From positions 62,001 to 126,000 of the forward strand of contig CAAGHH010000026.1 in assembly GCA_900769615.1 (NCBI GenBank): 64,000 bases of DNA, in the 5' to 3' direction. Below the pieces are notes generated by a model. That model had not been told where the DNA came from, made no database searches, and saw nothing but the letters and a program-made list of their open reading frames with translations. Source of the stretch: Selenomonadales bacterium (GTDB taxonomy: Bacteria; Bacillota; Negativicutes; Selenomonadales; Selenomonadaceae). The translations under genes and the position numbers were made by a program. Shown here in pieces: positions 41,725 through 51,000 of the stretch. Each line of letters opens with the position of its first letter. Positions within the stretch are counted from its first letter, which is position 1.

Positions 41725-42756
41725 ATGAAAAAGTATAATGTTGCTATTTTAGGCGCAACGGGTGCAGTTGGACAGGAATTTTTAAATCTTATTGAGGAAC
41801 GCAATTTTCCTTTTGCTAATCTGAAGCTCTTAGCTTCCAAGCGCAGTGCTGGCAAAAAAATTCAGTTTATGGGCAAGGAGTATACAGTCGAGGAAGCTAC
41901 AGATGACTCCTTTAAGGACGTGCAGATTGCACTCTTTGCTGGTGGTGCTGCTAGCAAGGCCTTTGCTCCAGCTGCGGTAAAGGCTGGTGCGGTAGTAGTT
42001 GATAACTCCAGTGCTTTCCGGATGGATCCAGAGGTTCCACTGGTAGTCCCAGAAGTAAATCCTGGTGATATTGCGAAACATAAAGGTATCATTGCTAATC
42101 CGAACTGCTCGACTATCATCATGGTTATGGCTTTAAAACCGCTGTATGATCTTTCTAAGATTAAACGGGTGGTTGTTTCAACCTATCAGGCAGTATCTGG
42201 TGGCGGCAAGGAAGCTATGGCTGAACTTGAACAGCAGGTAAATGATATCGTTGCCGGTAAAGAAGTTACGGCAAACATTCTGCCGGGTGCAGCATTAGCT
42301 AAGCATTATCAGATTGCATTTAACCTTATTCCACAGATTGATGTCTTCCAGGATAACCTCTATACCAAAGAGGAAATGAAGATGGTCAATGAAACCAAGA
42401 AGATCATGGGCGATGATAACATAAAGGTTACGGCAACTACGGTTCGCGTACCGGTATATCGCAGTCATGCTGAGTCAGTTAACGTAGAATTTGAAGATGA
42501 AGTCAGCGTTGAAGCTGCTAAAAAAGCTTTGGCAGCATTCCCTGGTGTTATTGTCAAAGATAATCCAGCTGAGCAGGAATATCCGATGCCACTTGATACT
42601 TCGGGCAAAAACGATGTTGAAGTTGGTCGTATCCGCAAGGATTTCTCCAATGATAACACGCTTAACTTCTGGGTATGCGGTGACCAGATTCGTAAAGGTG
42701 CTGCATTAAATACGCTCCAGATTGCTGAATACATGGTTGAAAATGATATGATTTGA
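41725..42756 (+). CDS. asd: Aspartate-semialdehyde dehydrogenase
   Basis: 343 residues. The NADP-binding GATGAVGQ begins at residue 10; the catalytic Cys is in NPNCSTI (about 130) and the downstream His in VPVYRSHAES (about 245). It reduces aspartyl phosphate to aspartate semialdehyde, the branch point for lysine, threonine and methionine. A site CGAAAGGATG precedes the ATG. A terminator follows, so dapB-asd is a two-gene unit. Confidence 0.96.
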   Translation: MKKYNVAILGATGAVGQEFLNLIEERNFPFANLKLLASKRSAGKKIQFMGKEYTVEEATDDSFKDVQIALFAGGAASKAFAPAAVKAGAVVVDNSSAFRMDPEVPLVVPEVNPGDIAKHKGIIANPNCSTIIMVMALKPLYDLSKIKRVVVSTYQAVSGGGKEAMAELEQQVNDIVAGKEVTANILPGAALAKHYQIAFNLIPQIDVFQDNLYTKEEMKMVNETKKIMGDDNIKVTATTVRVPVYRSHAESVNVEFEDEVSVEAAKKALAAFPGVIVKDNPAEQEYPMPLDTSGKNDVEVGRIRKDFSNDNTLNFWVCGDQIRKGAALNTLQIAEYMVENDMI

Positions 42757-42768
42757 TTTTTTTTTAGG

Positions 42769-42804
42769 GAGAGTCGCTGGACACAGGCGATTCTCTTTTT
42801 TTGT
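42769..42804 (+). terminator. Terminator after asd
   Basis: 9-bp stem (42769-42777 with 42787-42795, one G-U) and an eight-base T run. Confidence 0.85.
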
Positions 42805-42862
42805 CATATCTTTTCAGCTAAAATATAGGCAAATAAGTTAGAATATGATAAAATGTAAAAAA

Positions 42863-42876
42863 CGAAAACGTTTTCG
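42863..42876. promoter_or_regulatory. Perfect 14-bp palindrome next to the ireB ribosome site
   Basis: CGAAAACGTTTTCG abuts the Shine-Dalgarno sequence (GGGAGG, 42876-42881). The centre resembles a LacI-family or cre-like operator. Binding there would block transcription close to the start. Confidence 0.5.
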
Positions 42877-42888
42877 GGAGGAATAGGC

Positions 42889-43140
42889 ATGGTTAGCGAA
42901 GAAACTATGATGTTTAAATTTGGCGATGATGAGAAAAAAGCGGAAACTATAATTCGCAATGTATGTCAGGCTATGGCTGAAAAAGGATATAATCCGGTAA
43001 ATCAGCTGGTAGGGTATCTCTTGTCAGGCGATCCAGCATATGTTACCAGCCATAATGATGCCCGCAGTCAGATTCGTAAACTGGAACGTGATGAGCTTTT
43101 AGAGGAATTGGTGCGTTCATATTTGGAGAAGAATAAATGA
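42889..43140 (+). CDS. IreB family protein (UPF0297/DUF965)
   Basis: 83 residues, full-length match to the small IreB family (KFGDDE start, NPVNQLVGYLLSGDPAYVTSH core). In enterococci IreB is a phosphorylation target of the Ser/Thr kinase IreK and affects cephalosporin resistance; here only the conserved presence is seen. It overlaps ruvX by four bases (ATGA). It heads the ireB-ruvX-DUF1292 operon typical of Firmicutes. The ATG is preceded by GGGAGGAA. Confidence 0.92.
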   Translation: MVSEETMMFKFGDDEKKAETIIRNVCQAMAEKGYNPVNQLVGYLLSGDPAYVTSHNDARSQIRKLERDELLEELVRSYLEKNK

Positions 43141-43553
43141 AGCGTTATATGTCGTTAGATATTGGTGACCGTACGATTGGCATCGCGGTAAGCGATTTGC
43201 TAGGACTGACTGCGCAGGGCGTAGAGACTATTCGCCGCAAGTCATTAGAAGCAGATTTAAAACGCCTTTCGGAGCTTATAACGGAATATGAGGTTGAGGC
43301 GCTGGTGTCAGGACTGCCTAGGAATATGGACGGAACTCAGGGCAAGCGCTGTGAGATTGTCCATGAATTTATGGCAGAGGTTGCTAAGATTCATCCGGAA
43401 TTAGAAATACATTTTTGGGATGAACGGCTCTCAACCGTAGCAGCAGCCCGTTCGCTTATAGCAGCGGATGTCTCACGGCGTAAGCGCAAAAAGGTTATTG
43501 ATAAAATGGCAGCTGTATTTATCTTGCAAGGCTGGCTTGACAGTATTCGTTAA
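43137..43553 (+). CDS. ruvX: Putative pre-16S rRNA nuclease RuvX/YqgF
   Basis: 138 residues with an RNase H-like fold. The first strand LDIGDRTIGIAV carries the catalytic Asp, GLPRNMDGT is the middle motif, and DERLST is near the C-terminal third. The family trims pre-16S rRNA 5' ends and was formerly called a Holliday junction resolvase. It is translationally coupled to ireB and followed by DUF1292. Confidence 0.94.
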   Translation: MKRYMSLDIGDRTIGIAVSDLLGLTAQGVETIRRKSLEADLKRLSELITEYEVEALVSGLPRNMDGTQGKRCEIVHEFMAEVAKIHPELEIHFWDERLSTVAAARSLIAADVSRRKRKKVIDKMAAVFILQGWLDSIR

Positions 43554-43603
43554 AAAAGGTTACAATTCACTTAGAGCAAATATTATTACGAGAGGTGAGT
43601 TTT

Positions 43604-43933
43604 ATGGCAAATAAAAATGATATGCAGGAAGACGGCATCGTGGTTGAGATGACGGATGAGCAGGGCAACAAGTATTATTATGAAGAGGAGACAATTATTC
43701 CCGTAGCAGATGAAAAATTTGCTATCCTCGTTGGTATTCATAACGATGAGGAGGAAGGTCATACTTGCACTTGCGGTTGTGGCTGCGAAGATGGCGACGA
43801 AGATGTTTTGGTTGCTAAAATCGTTTTAGATGAAAACGGCGAAGAAGAGTATGTTGAGCCGACTGATGAAGAATTTGAACGTTTTCAGCAGGCTTACGAA
43901 GCTTTGGTTGAAGAATCGGAAGCCGAAGAATAA
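43604..43933 (+). CDS. DUF1292 protein (YrzB-like)
   Basis: 109 residues, strongly acidic, from the ATG at 43604 behind AGAGGTGAG; the GTG at 43595 lies inside that site. It has the DUF1292 pattern of an acidic beta-rich domain (DEQGNKYYYEEE, FAILVGIH), with a Cys cluster CTCGCGC near residue 55 that might bind metal, an addition not universal in the family. Function is unknown. Position third after ireB and ruvX is conserved in Firmicutes. A strong terminator follows. Confidence 0.85.
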   Translation: MANKNDMQEDGIVVEMTDEQGNKYYYEEETIIPVADEKFAILVGIHNDEEEGHTCTCGCGCEDGDEDVLVAKIVLDENGEEEYVEPTDEEFERFQQAYEALVEESEAEE

Positions 43934-43944
43934 TAAATGTCATA

Positions 43945-43986
43945 TAAAAAGCTTGCAAGCATGATGTTGCTTGCAAGCTTTTTTGT
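43945..43986. terminator. Bidirectional terminator
   Basis: 16-bp perfect stem (43946-43961 with 43968-43983), A-run before and T-run after, between convergent genes. Confidence 0.9.
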
Positions 43987-43990
43987 TATT

Positions 43991-45607
43991 TTATTCTAAA
44001 AGCAGGACATCTTTGTGTTGATTGATGATTTCACCCATGAGCATCTTACCGCGGATATCTGGATGCAGACCATCAATTGAGAAGCTATTGTCCATAACTT
44101 TTTTAGCTGGGTCATAAAAATATGGTTCAAGGTCAATGAAATATTCCTGCTGACGAATCCAGCTGTTTATTTTATGCATTTTTAAAGCCCAATTTGGATC
44201 AGTTGCGGTGTGGAAAGCAAATTGAATATTAAAAGGATTAACTGGCATCAAAGTAAGAAATATCGGACGAATATCGTTTTCCTGACATTTTTTTTGGATA
44301 GCGGCTAAATCGTTGATTACCGATTCAGCACTGATGTCAGCTGCCCGCAAGCTGTTAGAACCAGTTAAAATCAAAAGATTTACTGGATGCAGTGGCAGAA
44401 CGTCTTGATCAAAGCGGTTAAGCGTCATCTTAGCAGTATCACCGCTGCGTCCAAGATTAATGCAGGGAAAATCAAAATAAGTGGGATAACTGTATTCAAG
44501 AGCCGCAGGCGAATTGGAAACAGCACCGCCACCATGAGTAATACTGTCACCTAAAACGGCAACCGGAACTCTCGCCGGAAGTTCCGGCATAGTAAAGTGA
44601 AAGCTTTTCGACCAAGTGCCGATGGTATTGCCGTTTTTATCAACTGCCCGTACCCGCCAGTAATAATCACCAGCATAAGGGCGGGCGTATTCATCATAGC
44701 AGGCAGCGGCATTAGTTACGGTTTTATGCCAAAATCTAGCTGGTGACGGCTGCGTGTCTTGTTCCTCAGCTGGCGGGCTGGTCAGGACTTCAACCTCATA
44801 GAGCTTGGCATCATGCAGTGGTATCCATTGGTAGACAGGATAAACTGGCATTTGAAAAGGTGTCATTTGGTCAAAAGCATTAATCAGCGGGCTGGCTGGC
44901 AACGCTAGCTCTGGATTTATATAGAGGACTTCAGCTTTAGAAAATTCACCGATAGGTTTATGATGAATATCAAGGGCTCGTACGCGCCAGTAAATAAATT
45001 TGCGCTGGGCATATTTTTTTAAATCAGCTTGCCAGCCGTTAGTGAATATTTGATTGGTACTTTCAAGATGATTGCTGACTGAATCATTAGTACCGCCTTC
45101 ACTATCCGGAAGCCCTGATAACAGTTCAACTTCGTAACATACGGCATTAGGAACTGAGTGCCAAACTAAAAATGGCATGACACTAGCAGGATTGTCTTCA
45201 GTATAATGATAAATTGGCGTTGGTGAATCCTTGGCATAAACAGGATTGGCGATAGGTTCGGAAGGTCCTGTTAAAGCGCCAAACATACCATAGGCAGTCA
45301 CTTGATATTCGTTGGGGACAGCCGTACTAGGGACTTCATAGGCAGAACTAGCCGTATAATGACTTTCAATAAGCCGTTTTTCCGGTTCGCCTTCCACTAG
45401 ACCGGTAGTTGGAGCATAAGTTTCAACTTTGTAATAGCAAGGATAGGGCATAGGATCCCAAGTAAGCACAATGTGACCATCATGTTCATCAAAAGAACTT
45501 TGCAAGGGTAAATCGCGCAGCCCTAAAATATCAGTTTTCTCGGCTATAAAAGCCGTAGCGGCAGTAAAAGTAAATATGATAAATAAAAATACAAAAAATT
45601 TCTTCAT
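43991..45607 (-). CDS. Secreted SGNH/GDSL hydrolase with tandem fibronectin III-like modules
   Basis: 538 residues. A signal peptide or N-terminal anchor (1-about 22) precedes three Ig/FN3-like repeats (about 40-125, 135-230, 245-345), each with a YYKVE/CYEVEL/LYEVEV strand and a WRVRA strand in the latter two. The C-terminal SGNH domain has the nucleophile Ser in VLGDSITHGGG (about 360), an Asn in TGSNS, and the final DGLHPD pair. It is probably an extracytoplasmic esterase acting on carbohydrate or cell-envelope acyl groups. It is monocistronic. The substrate is unknown. Confidence 0.85.
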   Translation of the reverse strand: MKKFFVFLFIIFTFTAATAFIAEKTDILGLRDLPLQSSFDEHDGHIVLTWDPMPYPCYYKVETYAPTTGLVEGEPEKRLIESHYTASSAYEVPSTAVPNEYQVTAYGMFGALTGPSEPIANPVYAKDSPTPIYHYTEDNPASVMPFLVWHSVPNAVCYEVELLSGLPDSEGGTNDSVSNHLESTNQIFTNGWQADLKKYAQRKFIYWRVRALDIHHKPIGEFSKAEVLYINPELALPASPLINAFDQMTPFQMPVYPVYQWIPLHDAKLYEVEVLTSPPAEEQDTQPSPARFWHKTVTNAAACYDEYARPYAGDYYWRVRAVDKNGNTIGTWSKSFHFTMPELPARVPVAVLGDSITHGGGAVSNSPAALEYSYPTYFDFPCINLGRSGDTAKMTLNRFDQDVLPLHPVNLLILTGSNSLRAADISAESVINDLAAIQKKCQENDIRPIFLTLMPVNPFNIQFAFHTATDPNWALKMHKINSWIRQQEYFIDLEPYFYDPAKKVMDNSFSIDGLHPDIRGKMLMGEIINQHKDVLLLE

Positions 45608-45704
45608 TTAAAAGCACCAATAATTACAGGATTTTTGCTACATATTAGCGTATTATAACATCATAAAAGAACTAACAATTAGTATAGCATAATTGGAGCG
45701 TGAT

Positions 45705-46247
45705 GTGAAAATGAAAACCAAGGGATTAGTTATTGTGCATACTGGTGATGGCAAGGGGAAAACTACGGCAGCCCTGGGACTTGCTATGCGGGCTTGGGGT
45801 GATGGTCTAAGGGTGCTTATTTTGCAATTTATCAAAGGCGGCTGCTCTTATGGTGAATTAAAAACCATTGAAACCTTAGCCGAAGCTGATGGCAGGATCT
45901 GTGTCAAGCAGTGTGGGCTGGGGTTTACGAAAAAAGGCGACAAAGATGAAGCAAAGCATAAGGCAGCTGCTAAAAAAGCGGTATTGCAGGCTGAAACTGA
46001 GCTGACATCGGGAAATTGGGACTTAGTTATCCTCGATGAAATAAATTATGCGATAAGCTATGATTTGATAGCCAAAGAAGATGCCTTGCATTTACTAGCA
46101 GTTAAACCGGAGGAAGTGCATGTAGTATTTACTGGGCGTGATGCCAAAAAAGAGATAATAGCAAAAGCTGATTTAGTAACGGAGATGACACTTATAAAAC
46201 ATCCGTATCAGCAGGGGATAAAAGCGCAAAAAGGAATAGAGTTTTAA
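45705..46247 (+). CDS. cobO: Cob(I)yrinic acid a,c-diamide adenosyltransferase
   Basis: 180 residues from a GTG at 45705, six bases after GGAG; an ATG at 45711 is the alternative. Near the N-terminus VHTGDGKGKTTAALG is the P-loop of the CobA/CobO/BtuR family. FIKGGCSYGE and VILDEINYA (Walker B-like) follow. It transfers the 5'-deoxyadenosyl group from ATP to the corrinoid. It stands alone, without other cobalamin genes in the window, so it may serve salvage. Confidence 0.93.
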   Translation: MKMKTKGLVIVHTGDGKGKTTAALGLAMRAWGDGLRVLILQFIKGGCSYGELKTIETLAEADGRICVKQCGLGFTKKGDKDEAKHKAAAKKAVLQAETELTSGNWDLVILDEINYAISYDLIAKEDALHLLAVKPEEVHVVFTGRDAKKEIIAKADLVTEMTLIKHPYQQGIKAQKGIEF

Positions 46248-46378
46248 TAAACTCGTTTGGGGTAACATAGGCTGATGACTATTGCAAGGTTACATTTTTC
46301 CCTTGGCAAAATGCGAGTAATCGCGTTATAATATTACAGTATGTTTACCAAGAAAATACAAATGAGGGAGTGGTTTGT

Positions 46379-47767
46379 GTGGGTATTTTTCGCACCAAGA
46401 GTATTGCTGAATATCAGCATGATGCATCAGACTCACATTTAAAACGAGCTATGGGATCGCTCGATGTTACCTTGCTGGGAATAGGCGTTATTGTAGGTAC
46501 AGGAATTTTTGTTTTGACTGGAGTAGCGGCAGCTAAATATGCTGGACCAGCACTTATTCTGTCGTTTTTAATTGCTAGTATTGCCTGCGGTTTTGTCAGC
46601 ATGGCCTATTCAGAACTGGCAGCAATGATTCCTGTAGCTGGCAGTGCGTATGCCTATGCTTATACTTCGGTTGGCGAATTTTTGGCTTGGCTGGTTGGCT
46701 GGAATCTGGTGCTGGAGTATTCAGTAGGTGCCAGTGCCGTCGCTAGCGGCTGGTCAGCCTATGTAGTAGGGCTTTTAAAGACGGCTGGCTTTGAATTGCC
46801 TAAGGCTTGGACCATGGTGCCAAGTGATGGCGGTATTGTTAATTTGCCAGCGATATTTATTACGCTGTTTTTGACGATACTCTTAGTGCGTGGTGTAAAA
46901 GAAAGTGTGACCGTTAACAAGCTTTTGGTAGGAGTTAAGCTGTTAGCTATCTTTATATTTTTGTTCTTGGCAGCACCATCGGTTGATGTAACTAATTGGG
47001 ATCCGTTTATGCCATTTGGCTTTAGCGGGGTATCAGCTGGTGCGGCAGTGATTATTTACGCTTATTTGGGTGTTGACTCAATAGCAACGGCTGCTGAGGA
47101 GACAAAAAATCCAGCGCATGATATGCCAACAGGTATTATCGGCTCGTTAGTTATATGTACGGTGCTCTATATTGCCGTTACTGCGGTAATGACAGGAAAT
47201 GTTTCCTATCAGCAATTAGATAATGCTGAACCAGTGGCGTTTGTATTGCGCGAGCTTGGTTATCGCTTCGGGTCGGCATTAGTTGGTACAGGTGCTATAG
47301 CAGGACTTACTACAGTGCTGTTGGTTATGATGTATGCTCAGACAAGAGCTTTTTTTGCAATGAGCCGAGATGGTCTTATCCCGAAATCTGTTTGCCAGCT
47401 GCATACTAAATATGCAACACCGCATCGTATCACTTTGATTGTTGGTATTGCCGTAGCTGTTATCAGCGGTTTTACGCCGATAGATGTGGTTGCAGAAATG
47501 TGCAGTGTAGGGACATTGTTTGCGTTTATTGTATCATCAATTGGTGTTATGGTGATGCGACACAAATATCCTGATGCCAAGCGTCCTTTCCGTTGTCCAG
47601 CAGTAAATGTTATGGGAACGATGGCGATATTAAGTTGTGGTTACATTATGTATAATCTTTCTAGCATGACTTGGGAACGTTTTTGGATATGGAGCGCTAT
47701 TGGGATAGCGATCTATTTCCTATATGGTTATCGTCATAGCCGTGAAAATAAACCAAATCAAAATTGA
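46379..47767 (+). CDS. APC-family amino acid permease
   Basis: 462 residues from a GTG at 46379, eight bases after GAGGGAG; the GTG at 46370 overlaps that site. Twelve hydrophobic segments are seen. The TM1 break GVIVGTGIFVLTG is characteristic of cationic amino acid transporter/YfnA-like proteins, as is the ETKNPAHDMP loop (about 238). It is an inner-membrane uptake or exchange carrier; the amino acid cannot be specified from the sequence. It is monocistronic with a terminator behind it. Confidence 0.9.
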   Translation: MGIFRTKSIAEYQHDASDSHLKRAMGSLDVTLLGIGVIVGTGIFVLTGVAAAKYAGPALILSFLIASIACGFVSMAYSELAAMIPVAGSAYAYAYTSVGEFLAWLVGWNLVLEYSVGASAVASGWSAYVVGLLKTAGFELPKAWTMVPSDGGIVNLPAIFITLFLTILLVRGVKESVTVNKLLVGVKLLAIFIFLFLAAPSVDVTNWDPFMPFGFSGVSAGAAVIIYAYLGVDSIATAAEETKNPAHDMPTGIIGSLVICTVLYIAVTAVMTGNVSYQQLDNAEPVAFVLRELGYRFGSALVGTGAIAGLTTVLLVMMYAQTRAFFAMSRDGLIPKSVCQLHTKYATPHRITLIVGIAVAVISGFTPIDVVAEMCSVGTLFAFIVSSIGVMVMRHKYPDAKRPFRCPAVNVMGTMAILSCGYIMYNLSSMTWERFWIWSAIGIAIYFLYGYRHSRENKPNQN

Positions 47768-47812
47768 ATAGATATTTAAGTTTATCATTGCGATAATTAT
47801 TGATTATTTATA

Positions 47813-47846
47813 AGCTCTGACAGAAAAAATTGTCAGGGCTTTTTCT
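47813..47846 (+). terminator. Terminator after the permease
   Basis: 10-bp stem (47813-47822 with 47831-47840, one G-U) followed by TTTTCTG. Confidence 0.8.
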
Positions 47847-47868
47847 GTTAAAATGATATTTGGTAGTG

Positions 47869-47897
47869 TTTACAAGCTGGTTTTTAACGTGTATAAT
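47869..47897 (+). promoter_or_regulatory. Promoter of the PFOR gene
   Basis: TTTACA (47869-47874), 17-base spacer, TATAAT (47892-47897). The leader of about 145 bases to the start codon shows no clear riboswitch. Confidence 0.75.
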
Positions 47898-48047
47898 GAA
47901 ACTTATGTAGAAGTACAGGACACTTGTCACCTCTCAGTTGACGATAATGTATATTAGGTGAATTTTTATGCATAACTAGTTTTGGTTGCAGTCTGTGCTT
48001 TTACCTAAAGTGTTAGTATTTTATTTTAGAGGGGAGCAAATCTAAAC

Positions 48048-51000
48048 ATGAGCAAAAAGATGAAGACCATGGACGGCAATCAGGCCGCCGCTTACATCTC
48101 CTATGCTTTCACTGATGTTGCGGCAATTTATCCAATAACGCCGTCATCGCCGATGGCTGAACACGTTGATGAAGATGCAGCTAAGGGAAAGACAAATTTA
48201 TTTGGCCGCAAGGTACGTGTAATTGAGTTACAGTCTGAGGCTGGTGCCGCTGGTGCGGTTCATGGTTCGTTGCAGGCTGGCGCCCTGACTACTACATATA
48301 CAGCATCACAAGGCTTCTTGCTGATGATTCCGAACCTGTACAAAATTGCTGGCGAGCTTTTACCAGGCGTATTTCACGTTTCCGCTCGTGCTTTAGCAGC
48401 TAACTCGCTTAATATTTTTGGCGATCATCAGGATGTAATGGCTGCTCGTCAGACAGGCTGCGCAATGCTGGCTGAAGCTAGTGTGCAGGAAGTTATGGAC
48501 TTGTCAGCTGTTGCTCATCTGGTAGCAATCAAAGGGCGGGTTCCATTTATCAACTTCTTTGATGGTTTTAGAACTTCCCATGAGATTCAGAAAATCGAAA
48601 TGGTTGATTATGATGATCTTTCCAAGATTCTTGATTGGGATGCTGTTAAGGCTTTCCGCCGGCGGGCGCTTAATCCTGATCATCCGGTAATTCGTGGTAC
48701 GGCACAGAATCCGGATGTATATTTCCAGGAGCGCGAAGCATCCAATAAATATTATAATGCTTTGCCCGAATTAGTAGAGGAAGCTATGGCTGACTTGGCT
48801 AAAATAACTGGTCGTGAGCATCATCTGTTTGATTATTATGGTGCTGAAGATGCTGATCGTATTATCATTGCGATGGGTTCAGTTTGTCAGGCAGTTCAGG
48901 AGACAGTTGATTACTTAAATGCCAATGGTGAAAAAGTTGGTCTTTTAAATGTCCATCTCTATCGTCCGTTCTCCATTGAGCATTTCTTTAAATATCTGCC
49001 GAAGACAGTTAAAAAAGTAGCTGTCCTTGACCATACTAAAGAACCGGGGGCTTTAGGCGAGCCGCTTTATCTTGATGTAAAAGCTGCGTTCTATCAGTCT
49101 GATTTACATCCAGTTATTATTGGCGGGCGTTTTGGTCTGGGTGGTAAAGATACGACGCCAGATCAGATTTTTGCAGTTTTTGATGAGCTCAAGAAGGATG
49201 CTCCGAAGGATGGCTTTACGATTGGCATTGATGACGATGTTACGGGTACCAGTCTCCAGCCAGTAAAGAGTGATGTTGATCTTACGCCTGCGGGCACGAC
49301 CGCTTGCAAATTCTGGGGACTTGGTTCTGATGGTACGGTAGGTGCTAACAAGAGCGCAATTAAGATTATTGGTGATAAGACTGATATGTATGCTCAGGCT
49401 TATTTTGCTTATGACTCAAAAAAATCCGGTGGTATTACTATGTCGCATCTGCGATTTGGCAAACAGCCGATTACGAGCCCGTATCTTATCAACAAAGCTG
49501 ATTTTATCAGCTGCTCGCAGCAGTCCTATGTTTATAAATATGATCTGCTGGCAGGGCTGAAAAAAGGCGGCAAGTTCCTTTTAAATACGGTTTGGTCTGA
49601 TGCCGATCTTTCAAAGCATTTACCAGCTTATATGAAGCGTTATATTGCGCAAAATGATATTGAGTTCTATACCGTAAATGCTGTGGATATTGCCAAAGAA
49701 CTAGGTCTTGGCGGACGCTTTAATATGGTTATGCAGTCGGCCTTCTTTAAGATAGCCAATATCATTCCTATTGATACGGCCGTTAAATATTTGAAAGATG
49801 CAGTAGTAACGTCTTATGGCAAAAAAGGTCAAAAGATTGTTGACATGAATAATGGTGCTATTGATAAGGGTATAGAAGCACTGCATTTAGTAACAGTACC
49901 AGCTGATTGGGCTGAGGCTGCTGATGAAAAGACTGAGGCGAAAAAGGCACCAGCCTTCATTACTGAGATTCAGGATGTCATGAATCGTCAGGAAGGCGAC
50001 AAGCTTCCAGTATCTAAATTTGATGGCGAAATGGCTGATGGTACGTTCCCTGTTGGTGGTGCTGCTTATGAAAAACGCGGTACGGCGATTAGCGTTCCGG
50101 TTTGGGATACGGCTAAATGTATCGGCTGCAATCAGTGCTCGTACGTTTGCCCGCATGCTGCTATTAGACCAATTCTGACGACAGATGAAGAGCTTGCGAA
50201 TGCTCCAGCAGGTTTCCCGCATAAGGATGTTCGGGCGGTTAAGGATTATCATTTTACGATGGCTGTATCGACGATGGACTGCCTTGGTTGTGGCAGCTGT
50301 GCTCAGGTTTGCCCAGTGAAAGCGCTCGATATGAAACCGCTTGATGACCAGCAGAAAGTAGCTCAGGCTTACTTTGATTATGGTGTTGATGCCACTAAGG
50401 TTGTGCCGAAGAAGAATCCGATGAAAAAGAATACGGTTCTTGGTTCGCAGTTTGAGCAGCCGCTCTTTGAATTCTCGGGTGCTTGTGCTGGCTGTGGTGA
50501 AACACCGTATGCTAAACTTATCACGCAGCTCTTTGGTGATCGCATGATGATAGCAAATGCTACTGGCTGTTCGTCTATTTGGGGTGGCAGTGCTCCAGCT
50601 ATGCCTTATACCACTAATCACAAAGGACATGGTCCAGCTTGGGCGAACTCCCTGTTTGAGGATAATGCTGAATTTGGTTTAGGCATGTTCCTCGGTACTA
50701 AGTCAGTTCGTGATTCACTAGCTGCTGATGCTGAAAAAGTTTTAGCTAATAGCAGCATCAGTGAAGATTTGAAGGCTGCCCTTGTTGATTGGAAAGAAAA
50801 TCTCGATAATGGTGAAGCTACGCGTGAGCGGGCTGAGAAGCTCACCGAGCTTTTAGCAGCTGAAAAGGGCAGTGATGAACTTTTAAATAAGCTCTATGAG
50901 AACAAAGACTACTTTGTTAAGCGTTCGCAGTGGATCTTTGGCGGTGACGGCTGGGCTTATGATATCGGTTACGGCGGTGTAGATCATGTCTTGGCATCAG

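Noticed and set aside
49887..50630. 247-codon minus-strand open frame inside PFOR
   Set aside because: Antisense to the ferredoxin-domain region of PFOR; composition is Arg/Ser/Ile-rich noise.
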